Shown piece after piece: positions 46,135 through 54,417 of a DNA stretch of 64,000 nt. This stretch comes from Burkholderiaceae bacterium (GTDB lineage: Bacteria; Pseudomonadota; Gammaproteobacteria; Burkholderiales; Burkholderiaceae_A). Position 1 is the stretch's first letter. Each line of letters begins with the position of its first letter. The position numbers were made by a program, and so were the translations under genes. The DNA lies in the NCBI GenBank assembly GCA_018882785.1, contig VERI01000002.1, positions 124,001 through 188,000 of the forward strand, read 5' to 3'. Under the pieces are notes generated by a model that was not told where the DNA came from, ran no database searches, and worked only from the letters and a program-made list of their open reading frames with translations.

Positions 46135-47652
46135 TCAACCGAACTGCTCGCGCAGGAGATTCTTTTGAACCTTACCCATCGCGTTTCGGGGCAGGCTCTG
46201 CACGATATGAATGCTCTTGGGGACCTTGTAATTCGCAATTCGGGGTTTGATCTGCGCCAGTAAGGCATCTGCATCAACGCGCGCGCCCGCCTTGAGCACC
46301 ACCACCGCCGTGACCGCCTCGCCAAAATCCGGATGCGGGATGCCGATTACAGCCGACTCATCGACGCCGGGAAGCGCATCGATCAGCATTTCAATTTCCT
46401 TCGGGTAGACGTTATAGCCACCCGTAATGACCAGATCTTTACTCCTGCCGACGAGGTGCAGGTAGCCCTCGGCATCCCACCTGGCCATATCCCCAGTCTT
46501 AAACCACCCATCGGTAGTGAATTCCTCACGGGTTTTCTCAGGCATGCGCCAATAGCCAGAGAACACATTCGGGCCCCTGACCTGAACACCTCCGATCTCG
46601 GAGAGGCCTGACCTTTTTCTACGGATGACGCGGCCCTGATCGTCGGCAATTCGCACACCAACGCCCGGCAGCGGCTGGCCCACTGTGCCGGCCCTGCGCT
46701 CTCCCCGCACCGGATTGGAGGTCAGCATAATCGTCTCACTCATGCCATAACGCTCCAAAATGGTATGTCCAGTGCTCGCCTGAAACGCAGAGAACGTTTC
46801 CGCCAGTAACGGCGCCGACCCTGAGATAAACAGCCGCATCCCCTTCACAAGGCGACGGTTAAGCCGTGCATCGGCCGCAAGCCGCACATAAAACGTTGGC
46901 ACACCCATCATCACGCTTGCCCGAGGCAGCAATCGAATGATCTGGTCTGCATCAAACTTGGATAGCCACAATGTTTTACTGCCGTTAATCAATGCACCAT
47001 GAAGGGCAACAAATAGGCCATGCACGTGAAAAATTGGCAGTGCATGCAACAACACGTCTCCCGAACGCCACTGCCAGGCGCGCTTTAATGTCTGGGCATT
47101 AGAGGCGAGATTACGATGGCTCAACATGGCCCCCTTGCTACGGCCCGTTGTGCCAGAGGTATACAGAATTGCAGCCAGATCATCCGATCGGCTCACAACG
47201 GTCTTAAAGAAGGCGCTCAAGGAGCGCGCAGCGTCAATCAGCGTACCGTCGGCCACCTCGCCTAAGGTCATGACATGGTGACATCCTGCGGCCCGGGCGA
47301 TCGGCTCTACCCAGTGCATGTTGTCGGGGCTGCAGACCACTACGGCCGGTTCGGCATCTTTTAAAAAGTAGGTGATCTCCGACTCTCGGTAGGCCGTGTT
47401 CAACGGAAGAAAGACCAACCCTGCACGCAGCGTCGCCAAGTACAGCATCACGGCCTCAACGGACTTCTCTACCTGTACCGCAATTCGGCTGCCGCGCGGG
47501 ATATTCAGGGATGCCAGCCAGTTGGCCAGCTTCGCACTGCCCGCCCGTAGATCATCAAAGGTGTAGTAACGGCCGTCGGCCGTCTCAAACGCGCATGCGC
47601 CAGCAGCCTTAGGAAATTGAGATTCTAAAATTCGATACAGATTACTCATCAC
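46135..47652 (-). CDS. matB: Malonyl-CoA synthetase (MatB-like)
   Basis: A 505-residue adenylate-forming ligase that activates malonate to malonyl-CoA. Motifs: LAAILYTSGTTGRSKGAMLS, HALPIFHVHGLFVALHGAL, FISGSAPLLAETFSAFQAS, ILERYGMSETIMLTSNPV, LVITGGYNVYPKEIEMLID and LPRNAMGKVQKNLLRE. These follow the Rhodopseudomonas and Rhizobium MatB pattern closely, including MGVPTFYVRL. No malonate decarboxylase or transporter is adjacent; a crotonase-like gene lies 12 bases upstream. A second start at 47649 is possible (MSNLYR). The family call is strong; specificity for malonate is by resemblance. Confidence 0.86.
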   Translation of the reverse strand: MMSNLYRILESQFPKAAGACAFETADGRYYTFDDLRAGSAKLANWLASLNIPRGSRIAVQVEKSVEAVMLYLATLRAGLVFLPLNTAYRESEITYFLKDAEPAVVVCSPDNMHWVEPIARAAGCHHVMTLGEVADGTLIDAARSLSAFFKTVVSRSDDLAAILYTSGTTGRSKGAMLSHRNLASNAQTLKRAWQWRSGDVLLHALPIFHVHGLFVALHGALINGSKTLWLSKFDADQIIRLLPRASVMMGVPTFYVRLAADARLNRRLVKGMRLFISGSAPLLAETFSAFQASTGHTILERYGMSETIMLTSNPVRGERRAGTVGQPLPGVGVRIADDQGRVIRRKRSGLSEIGGVQVRGPNVFSGYWRMPEKTREEFTTDGWFKTGDMARWDAEGYLHLVGRSKDLVITGGYNVYPKEIEMLIDALPGVDESAVIGIPHPDFGEAVTAVVVLKAGARVDADALLAQIKPRIANYKVPKSIHIVQSLPRNAMGKVQKNLLREQFG

Positions 47653-47664
47653 ACACCCACGGCT

Positions 47665-48471
47665 TTAATCATCAGAAAATGTTGGGCTGGTTTTACTAAG
47701 AAAAGCGTCAACGCCACGGCGATAATCCTGCGAGTCAACGAAGTCCCAGCTCGCCTCGTGCTGGGCAGGCGTGAGCCCCGACCCCTGAGCCAGCGCCATC
47801 AGTTTTCTAATCAGCCACTTGTTTCGACGGGCGGTTGCAGGCGCGCCCGCCACGATATGGCCGATCACATTATTGATCTGGTCCTCGTACAAGGACTGCG
47901 GAACAAGGCGATTGATCAGGCCCTTATCGTATGCCTCTTCCGCATCCAGAATTCGGCCCTCCAGCAGTAATTCCAATGCGCAAGCCCCACCCACCAAGCC
48001 CACGAGAGCGGCAGCCTCGGCAGGTGCCATTGGAAATCCGAGACGGTTGATCGGCACACCAAAACGACTGCGATCCGTTGCAATCCGGATATCGCAGGCG
48101 CATGCAATTTCGAGCCCACCGCCCACGCAGGCCCCGTCAATGGCCGCCACGACGGGCAGGGGGCAGTTCATGATGGCCTGCAATGCAGGGGCGATGAGAT
48201 CGTCGTGGTAGATCCGCACCTGCTCACGGTTCATGCGCTGGCGTGGAAATTCGGAAATATCCGCACCGGCGGCGAACGCACCATGTTCCCCGGTGATCAG
48301 CACCACACGCAGGTCTGTTTTTCCGGATATCTCGGCAAAGCATGCGCGCAGCTCTCGCCACATTCGAATCGAAATGGCATTTAACTGTCCGGGATTCGAT
48401 ATCAGCACCCGGGCCACTGGCGCATCGGCCGACCACCGGATAGAGCCCAACGATGACACTTCTGCAGTCAT
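47665..48471 (-). CDS. Crotonase-family protein lacking the second catalytic Glu
   Basis: A 268-residue member of the enoyl-CoA hydratase/isomerase family. The oxyanion-hole loop is FAAGADISEF (about residues 66-75) and the first catalytic acid is Glu121 in VGGGLEIACACDIRIA. The second, expected 20 residues later in a P-E-I/V motif, is Ile141 (FGVPINRLGFPM). Ordinary hydratase chemistry is thus doubtful; isomerase, decarboxylase or thioesterase-like activity is possible. The start at 48471, five bases past the lgt stop, avoids overlap. The neighbouring matB suggests a malonyl- or methylmalonyl-CoA related role, which is inference. Confidence 0.8.
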   Translation of the reverse strand: MTAEVSSLGSIRWSADAPVARVLISNPGQLNAISIRMWRELRACFAEISGKTDLRVVLITGEHGAFAAGADISEFPRQRMNREQVRIYHDDLIAPALQAIMNCPLPVVAAIDGACVGGGLEIACACDIRIATDRSRFGVPINRLGFPMAPAEAAALVGLVGGACALELLLEGRILDAEEAYDKGLINRLVPQSLYEDQINNVIGHIVAGAPATARRNKWLIRKLMALAQGSGLTPAQHEASWDFVDSQDYRRGVDAFLSKTSPTFSDD

Positions 48472-48475
48472 TGCA

Positions 48476-49285
48476 TCAAGATCCGCGACGATACGACCAG
48501 AACAGGAGGACTGCACCGGCCACGATCATTGGAATGGACAGCCATTGTCCCATGGACAGTCCCCACGAGAGCAGTCCCAGAAAGGAATCGGGCTCGCGGG
48601 CAAACTCAGCCAGACCACGGGCCAGGCCATAGCCCAGCAAGAACATGCCCGACACGGCACCCACCGGCCGGGCGGCGGCAGAGTAACGCCACAGTACCGC
48701 CGCAAGCAGAAGGCCCTCCAGCAACATCTGATAAAGCTGCGAGGGATGACGGGCCAGCATATCGCCCGCCTGCGGAAAAATCATGGCCCACGGCAGTCCA
48801 TCGTTGAGAACGGGACGGCCCCAAAGCTCGCCATTGATAAAGTTTCCGAGCCGCCCAGCCGCAAGGCCAAAGGGCACCAGAGGCGCAATGAAATCCGTGA
48901 GCCGTAAAAAATCGAGACGACGCAGCCTGCAAAAAAGCGCCAGGGCCGCGATGACGCCGAGCATCCCGCCATGAAACGCCATGCCACCCTGCCATACCGC
49001 AAGGATCTCTGCAGGGTGCGAGAGGTAGTACCCGGGCTTATAAAAAAGTACGTAGCCCAGCCGGCCCCCAACAACAACGCCGAGAACACCAAAAAGCAGC
49101 ACATCGTCCAATCCCTTGGGATCGAGCACGGCAGCTGATCCTGCCCGACGAAGGCGCAGGCGTCCAAGCATCAACACTGCCGCAAACGCTACCAGATACA
49201 TCAGTCCATACCAGCGGACCGCGAGCGGGCCCAACGAAAATGCGATCGGATCAAACTGCGGGTGGATCAGGGTGGCAGACGTCAT
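48476..49285 (-). CDS. lgt: Prolipoprotein diacylglyceryl transferase
   Basis: A 269-residue integral membrane enzyme attaching diacylglycerol to the lipobox cysteine of prolipoproteins such as BamE. Signatures are [20 protein letters not shown] at the start, [19 protein letters not shown] and the Lgt motif [18 protein letters not shown], with about seven hydrophobic segments. The start at 49285 matches homologues ([13 protein letters not shown]). It is divergent from ilvD across 40 bases, an arrangement common in betaproteobacteria, and lies just upstream of the crotonase. Confidence 0.96.
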   Translation of the reverse strand: MTSATLIHPQFDPIAFSLGPLAVRWYGLMYLVAFAAVLMLGRLRLRRAGSAAVLDPKGLDDVLLFGVLGVVVGGRLGYVLFYKPGYYLSHPAEILAVWQGGMAFHGGMLGVIAALALFCRLRRLDFLRLTDFIAPLVPFGLAAGRLGNFINGELWGRPVLNDGLPWAMIFPQAGDMLARHPSQLYQMLLEGLLLAAVLWRYSAAARPVGAVSGMFLLGYGLARGLAEFAREPDSFLGLLSWGLSMGQWLSIPMIVAGAVLLFWSYRRGS

Positions 49286-49325
49286 ACGGCACAATATAAC
49301 CTTTGCATTCGCGGGGGGCACGGCC

Positions 49326-51059
49326 ATGGCGCAAGAGAACTCAAAATCACCCAAACGTCTCAATGAACGGTCACGAATGGTGACCGAGGGGGTCGCCCGC
49401 GCACCGAATCGCTCGATGTATTACGCGATGGGCTACAAAGAAGAGGACTTCGTTAACAAGCCCATGGTGGGTGTGGCCAACGGCCACTCCACCATCACTC
49501 CTTGTAATAGCGGGCTGCAGCCGCTGGCCGACGCTGCGGTATCCGCACTTCAGGCGGCCCACGCGAATCCACAGATTTTCGGCACACCGACCATCTCTGA
49601 TGGCATGAGCATGGGCACCGAGGGGATGAAATACTCGCTCATCTCACGCGAGGTAATCGCCGACTGCATCGAGACCTGCGTCAATGGCCAGTGGCTCGAT
49701 GGCGTCGTCGTGATCGGTGGCTGCGATAAAAATATGCCTGGCGGCATGATGGCCATCGCCCGCACAAACGTGCCAGCCATTTATGTCTACGGCGGCACCA
49801 TCAAACCGGGGCACTACAAGGGCCAGGATCTGACCATCGTGTCGGCATTTGAGGCCGTAGGCGAGTTCACCGCCGGCAGACTCAATGAGTCTGACTTCAA
49901 AGAAATTGAAAAGCGCTCATGTCCGGGCTCTGGATCCTGCGGCGGAATGTACACCGCAAACACCATGAGCTCATCATTTGAAGCGCTGGGCATGAGCCTG
50001 CCGTTTTCCTCCACCATGGCCAACGAGGATCGAGAGAAAATCGACAGCGCTGCGGAGTCTGCACGCGTCCTGGTGGAGGCAATCCGACAGGGGCTCAAGC
50101 CACGCGACATCATTACCCGGAAATCAATCGAGAATGCAGTTGCCGTCATCATGGCGGTTGGCGGCTCTACCAATGCGGTGCTGCACTTTCTCGCAATCGC
50201 TCATGCGGCGGGAGTGCAATGGGATATCGATGACTTTGAGCGCGTTCGGCGCAAAGTGCCGGTAATCTGTGACCTCAAACCCTCAGGAAAGTACGTCGCG
50301 ACCGATCTTCACAAGGCGGGCGGTATCCCCCAGGTGATGAAGATCCTGCTGGATGCCGGCCTGATCCACGGTGACTGCATGACCATCACCGGCAAGACCG
50401 TGGCAGAGATGCTGAGCACGATTCCCGCCCAGCCCCGGGCCGACCAGGATGTCATTCGGCCGATCAGCAAGGCGCTGTACGCCCAGGGCCATCTGGCCAT
50501 CCTGAAGGGCAACCTCTCCCCCGAAGGTTGTGTTGCAAAAATCACCGGCCTGAAAAATCCGGTTATCACCGGGCCGGCGCGGGTGTTCGATTCGGAAGAT
50601 GCGGCCATGCAGGCCATCATGGATCGCGCCATTCGCGCTGGAGATGTGGTGGTCATCCGTTACGAGGGGCCGCGTGGCGGTCCTGGCATGCGGGAGATGC
50701 TTGCGCCGACCTCCGCACTCATTGGACAGGGACTCGGCGAATCGGTCGGCCTGATCACAGACGGTCGTTTCTCCGGTGGCACCTGGGGCATGGTGGTCGG
50801 CCATGTAGCGCCCGAGGCCGCCGTCGGTGGGCCAATCGGGCTGATTCAAGAGGGAGACGCCATCACGATCGACGCCCACCAACAGCTCATTCAGCTCAAT
50901 ATCAGCGATGCAGAGATGAGCGCGCGCAAGGCGGCCTGGCGGCCACCCGCCCCCCGCTACACCCGTGGGGTGCTGGCCAAATTTGCCAAGCTCGCGGCCT
51001 CCGCCAGTCGCGGTGCCGTAACGGATCCAGAACTCTCCCAGCCGGAGATTCCCCGCTGA
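49326..51059 (+). CDS. ilvD: Dihydroxy-acid dehydratase
   Basis: A 577-residue Fe-S enzyme of isoleucine, valine and pantothenate synthesis. Cluster cysteines are visible in [32 protein letters not shown] and [20 protein letters not shown]. The C-terminal region has [20 protein letters not shown] and [16 protein letters not shown], typical of IlvD. The start at 49326 ([20 protein letters not shown]) fits the family. A hairpin AGCCGG-CCGC-CCGGCT at 51110-51125, 51 bases after the stop, may mark its transcript end, though it lacks a T-run. Confidence 0.97.
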   Translation: MAQENSKSPKRLNERSRMVTEGVARAPNRSMYYAMGYKEEDFVNKPMVGVANGHSTITPCNSGLQPLADAAVSALQAAHANPQIFGTPTISDGMSMGTEGMKYSLISREVIADCIETCVNGQWLDGVVVIGGCDKNMPGGMMAIARTNVPAIYVYGGTIKPGHYKGQDLTIVSAFEAVGEFTAGRLNESDFKEIEKRSCPGSGSCGGMYTANTMSSSFEALGMSLPFSSTMANEDREKIDSAAESARVLVEAIRQGLKPRDIITRKSIENAVAVIMAVGGSTNAVLHFLAIAHAAGVQWDIDDFERVRRKVPVICDLKPSGKYVATDLHKAGGIPQVMKILLDAGLIHGDCMTITGKTVAEMLSTIPAQPRADQDVIRPISKALYAQGHLAILKGNLSPEGCVAKITGLKNPVITGPARVFDSEDAAMQAIMDRAIRAGDVVVIRYEGPRGGPGMREMLAPTSALIGQGLGESVGLITDGRFSGGTWGMVVGHVAPEAAVGGPIGLIQEGDAITIDAHQQLIQLNISDAEMSARKAAWRPPAPRYTRGVLAKFAKLAASASRGAVTDPELSQPEIPR

Positions 51060-51201
51060 TGGGCCAAAGGGTGCCGAACCCAGGATTAGCGATACAATCT
51101 GCGTCAACCAGCCGGCCGCCCGGCTCGTTAAAAGAAGCAGAAGAAGGTGTCCTAATCTGCTCTAAATGATTCGCAACAGTTTTTCATACAGGAGAAATTC
51201 C

Positions 51202-51513
51202 ATGCGCAAGTTTGTCGCACTCACCGTCGCCGCAGGCATGATGGCATCTGCTGGGGCCGCTTTTGCATCGCCCGATCTGCTCAAGAAATATAACTGCACC
51301 GCCTGCCATGCCAACGACAAGAAACTGGTTGGACCTGCCTACAAAGATGTTGCTGCGAAATACGCCTCTGATGGCGGCGCAGCCGACAAACTGGCCAAGA
51401 AAATTAAATCGGGTGGTCAGGGTGTCTGGGGTCCAATCCCAATGCCCCCGCATCCCCAGGTCTCGGATGCAGATGCACTCGCCATGGCGAAATACGTGCT
51501 CACCATCAAGTAA
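51202..51513 (+). CDS. Small class I cytochrome c (c551/c552 type)
   Basis: A 103-residue periplasmic electron carrier. The signal peptide (residues 1 to about 23, ending AAFA-S) is followed by PDLLKKYNCTACHAND, with haem attached through Cys32, Cys35 and His36. The axial Met81 lies in GPIPMPPHPQV. The mature size of about 80 residues fits cytochrome c551/c552, which feeds terminal oxidases or nitrite reductase. It has AGGAGA before the ATG. TACAAT at 51093-51098 is a possible -10, without a good -35. A strong terminator follows, so it is probably transcribed alone. Confidence 0.94.
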   Translation: MRKFVALTVAAGMMASAGAAFASPDLLKKYNCTACHANDKKLVGPAYKDVAAKYASDGGAADKLAKKIKSGGQGVWGPIPMPPHPQVSDADALAMAKYVLTIK

Positions 51514-51535
51514 GCACCTTCCAGCATCGCAAGCG

Positions 51536-51570
51536 AAAAACCCTTCGAGCGATCGAAGGGTTTTTGTTTT
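51536..51570 (+). terminator. Rho-independent terminator after the cytochrome c gene
   Basis: CCCTTCGA-GCGA-TCGAAGGG, a perfect 8-base-pair stem with a 4-base loop, preceded by AAAAA and followed by TTTTTGTTTT. It begins about 22 bases after the cytochrome c stop. The A/T flanks can pair, lengthening the stem and making it partly active from the other strand too, though no gene there needs it. This is the clearest intrinsic terminator in the window. Confidence 0.93.
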
Positions 51571-51593
51571 CTAAAACCCATCTGACTTCGGAA

Positions 51594-52547
51594 ATGGCAC
51601 TGCCCAGAGAATTCAGACGCCTGCGCATTGGCCTAGTTGGATTTGGCGATGTCGCCGCGCGGACCGCCGCATGGTGTCTGGGCCGACATCATCGACGTCA
51701 CGGACCCCGGCTGATTGCCATCGGCAGGTCATCCTTACACCGACTGCCAAAAGATCTTCACGCATCATTCCAGGCGGCCCGACACGCGACCATCTCTGCC
51801 GATCTTGACCATCGGCCATCGGTCCGCAGAGTCATGGCGCTCTTACATGCAGCAGCCATTTATCTTCCGACAGCCGAGTCGCCATCCCGATCACCACATG
51901 ACTCGCGTGCACGCCATCTTGCGGCCGCCATTCGTGGGCTAACGCATCGTCTTCCACTCGTGTATCTCAGCACGACAGGCGTATACGGCAACCATAGCGG
52001 CGCCATCGTTTCCGAGACCTCTGCCTGCAGGACAGTTCAGCCCCGCTCCCTTCGACGGCTTGATGCCGAACGCGTGTTGCGGCCGCTCGGCGCCCATATT
52101 CTTCGCGTCCCCGGCATCAATGACAGCGGCGATCGCCTGCCACTGGCACGATTAAAGGCACGCCAGCCAGCACTGCGGGCTCAGGACGATGTCTTCACTA
52201 ATCACATTCATGCAGACGATCTTGCGCGGATCGCCTTCGTCAGCCTTTTCCGCGGCAGGCCCGGTCGAATCACCAACACGGTGGATCAGACTGAAATGAA
52301 GATGGCCGACTATTTCGATACCGTTGCCGATGCAATGTCACTGCCCCGCCCACCACGGGTCTCTCGAGAGGAAATGGCTGCGCTCGCAGCGAAAGGCGAA
52401 ATTCATCCGATGATGATGGGATTTCTTGCGGACTCTCGACGCGTCACATCACAACGCCTGAGTCGGGAGCTTGGCATTACGCTTCAATACCCCACCATCG
52501 AGAGGACTCTAGATGAAGCCCGACATCGGGATGTCGGCACATCATGA
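51594..52547 (+). CDS. NAD(P)-dependent epimerase/dehydratase-like protein
   Basis: A 317-residue Rossmann-fold protein. The nucleotide-binding start is RIGLVGFGDVAARTAAWCLG; a YLSTTGVYGNHSGAIVSET segment carries the Ser/Thr and Tyr of extended short-chain dehydrogenases, and FTNHIHADDLARIAFV is typical of the YeeZ-type epimerase subgroup. Many members have unknown substrates and may be non-catalytic binders. The ATG at 51594 is preferred; the frame extends upstream into the terminator. It overlaps the CDF gene by four bases (ATGA). It is rich in Arg and His compared with neighbours. Confidence 0.8.
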   Translation: MALPREFRRLRIGLVGFGDVAARTAAWCLGRHHRRHGPRLIAIGRSSLHRLPKDLHASFQAARHATISADLDHRPSVRRVMALLHAAAIYLPTAESPSRSPHDSRARHLAAAIRGLTHRLPLVYLSTTGVYGNHSGAIVSETSACRTVQPRSLRRLDAERVLRPLGAHILRVPGINDSGDRLPLARLKARQPALRAQDDVFTNHIHADDLARIAFVSLFRGRPGRITNTVDQTEMKMADYFDTVADAMSLPRPPRVSREEMAALAAKGEIHPMMMGFLADSRRVTSQRLSRELGITLQYPTIERTLDEARHRDVGTS

Positions 52548-53455
52548 GCATTCATTTGCATGAGCATCGCGGCGAGGATGCTGTCCGCGGCCATGCGCGG
52601 CCAGCATTAAATGCCAGAGTGCTTGGCTGGGCAGTCGCACTGACCCTTACTTTTGCGCTTGTTGAATTCGCTGCAGCATTGGTCTCGGGTTCTATGGCCC
52701 TGATGGCTGATGCGGGCCACATGATCACAGACTCCACAGCGCTATTTCTCGCGCTGGCCGCACAGATCATCGCCCGTAGACCGCCCACCGAGACCAGCTC
52801 CTATGGACACGGTCGCGCAGAGGCATTGGCCGCATTTGTTAATTCTCTTGGCATGCTGATTCTGGCGCTGTGGATCGGATGGGAGGCGATCAGCCGGTTT
52901 ACTCACCCGCACGCCATTGACGGCACGACCGTGATGGGAGTCGCCGCGCTCGGACTGCTGATCAACCTGGCGGTCGCCTGGCTGCTCTCAAAAGACCAGG
53001 ACAGTCTCAATTCAAAGGCCGCACTCGTCCATGTGCTGGGAGATCTGCTGGGCTCAATTGCCGCCATCGTCGCCGGCGCCGTCGTGACGTGGACGGGATG
53101 GACACCCATTGATCCACTGCTTTCGCTCTTTGTGTGCGGACTGATCCTGAAATCGACCCTCGGTCTGCTCAAAGACTCTACCCGTATCCTGATGGAGCAC
53201 GTGCCCGAGTCCGTAGATTTCAAAAAGGTGGGCGCCGAACTCGTCGCTATCGATGGCGTGATTCGCGTTCATAACCTGCACATCTGGGAGACAACCCCGG
53301 GTGAAATTTCCCTGACCGCACACCTTGAGATAACGGACCTGTCGAACTGGCCCGCCATGCTCCAGACCATACAGTCCTTGCTACGGCAACGGCATGGCAT
53401 TGACCACGCCACCCTTCAGCCTGAGCTTGTTGAGCGTAGCCCAGGCAGCTCCTGA
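52544..53455 (+). CDS. Cation diffusion facilitator (CzcD/ZitB-like)
   Basis: A 303-residue metal/proton antiporter with six membrane helices. Metal-site motifs are SMALMADAGHMITDSTALFL and VHVLGDLLGSIAAIVAG (H/D-x3-D pairs), followed by a cytoplasmic ferredoxin-like domain ending in VHNLHIWETTPGEISLTAHL. A short His-rich N-terminus (MSIHLHEHRGED) is usual for zinc exporters, so Zn2+ or similar divalent ions are likely. It starts in an ATGA overlap with the epimerase-like gene. Ion choice is inferred. Confidence 0.9.
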   Translation: MSIHLHEHRGEDAVRGHARPALNARVLGWAVALTLTFALVEFAAALVSGSMALMADAGHMITDSTALFLALAAQIIARRPPTETSSYGHGRAEALAAFVNSLGMLILALWIGWEAISRFTHPHAIDGTTVMGVAALGLLINLAVAWLLSKDQDSLNSKAALVHVLGDLLGSIAAIVAGAVVTWTGWTPIDPLLSLFVCGLILKSTLGLLKDSTRILMEHVPESVDFKKVGAELVAIDGVIRVHNLHIWETTPGEISLTAHLEITDLSNWPAMLQTIQSLLRQRHGIDHATLQPELVERSPGSS

Positions 53456-53628
53456 CACCGCCCCCTGGCCTCACCGCCACTTCCCCCGCTGACCGACCAC
53501 CTCACCCCGCGCTGATCCTGGGCACGGTTCCGCGGCCAGACGGCCGCCTGAGGTCCCGCATCAGGGTCAGCCCCAGCAGTCCCGGCCTTGCAAAGTTTCC
53601 CGGGTCCAGGTCCAATTCAAACGAACGT

Positions 53629-54417
53629 ATGAATGATACTGCTCGAACCCTCCGCCGCCGCGGCCCCAGTCGAACCACCGCCCCCCGGGCCAGAGTCCGG
53701 CAGGGGGCCGCCCGGGAGGCCACGCCCATCACCCGGGAACGGCTGTTGGATGTGGCCGAACGATTGTTTGTTCAGCATGGATTCGAGGCGACCTCACTGC
53801 GCAAAATTACTGCCGAGGCCGGCGCCAACCTGGCAGCGGTCAACTATCACTTCGGCAGCAAGGAATCGCTGGTCCAGGAAGTGCTTAAGCGCGGACTGGA
53901 CCGTGTCAATCAGGAACGCCTGCGCGCACTGGATGCGCTGGAGCATGCCGCTGGAACTAAACCACTCAAGCCAAGCAAGATCCTCGAGGCCTTCTTCGGC
54001 ACTCTGTTGCGCATCGCCAAAGACGACCCGCAGACAGGGCCGACATTTCTGAAATTACTCGGCCGAACCATGACCGAGCCGGCGGACTTCATTCGGGCAT
54101 TTCTTGCAGACGAATACCATCAGGTCTTAGAGCGCTACAAAACAGCATTATTTAAAGCATTGCCCGACGTACCCCGCAGCGAGATTATCTGGCGTTTTCA
54201 TTTCATGCTCGGCGCTACCGCCTATGCGATTGCGGGCACCGATATCCTGCGGCTCATTACTGGCTGGGATGAAACCGACGGTAAATCACCTACCCATGCC
54301 CAGCAGCATGCCAGCGCTATTGATCAGCTAACGGAGCGGCTATTGCAATTTCTGATCGGCGGCCTGCGTGCCCCGCTCCCCCAATTTATTGAACCATCCG
54401 AGAGGAAGACGCCATGA
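53629..54417 (+). CDS. TetR-family regulator, PsrA/FadR-like
   Basis: A 262-residue TetR repressor with an Arg-rich N-terminal tail, the helix-turn-helix (RERLLDVAERLFVQHGFEA, then SLRKITAEAGANLAAVNYHF and GSKESLVQEVLKR) and a C-terminal ligand domain. The VNYHFGSKESL and overall pattern resemble PsrA, which senses long-chain fatty acyl compounds. It leads the beta-oxidation operon with an ATGA overlap onto fadE, so it probably represses that operon and itself. TTGCAA, 17 bases, TCCAAT at about 53588-53616 is a possible promoter. The gap 53456-53628 also holds the dyad GCGGCC-AGAC-GGCCGC. Confidence 0.86.
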   Translation: MNDTARTLRRRGPSRTTAPRARVRQGAAREATPITRERLLDVAERLFVQHGFEATSLRKITAEAGANLAAVNYHFGSKESLVQEVLKRGLDRVNQERLRALDALEHAAGTKPLKPSKILEAFFGTLLRIAKDDPQTGPTFLKLLGRTMTEPADFIRAFLADEYHQVLERYKTALFKALPDVPRSEIIWRFHFMLGATAYAIAGTDILRLITGWDETDGKSPTHAQQHASAIDQLTERLLQFLIGGLRAPLPQFIEPSERKTP

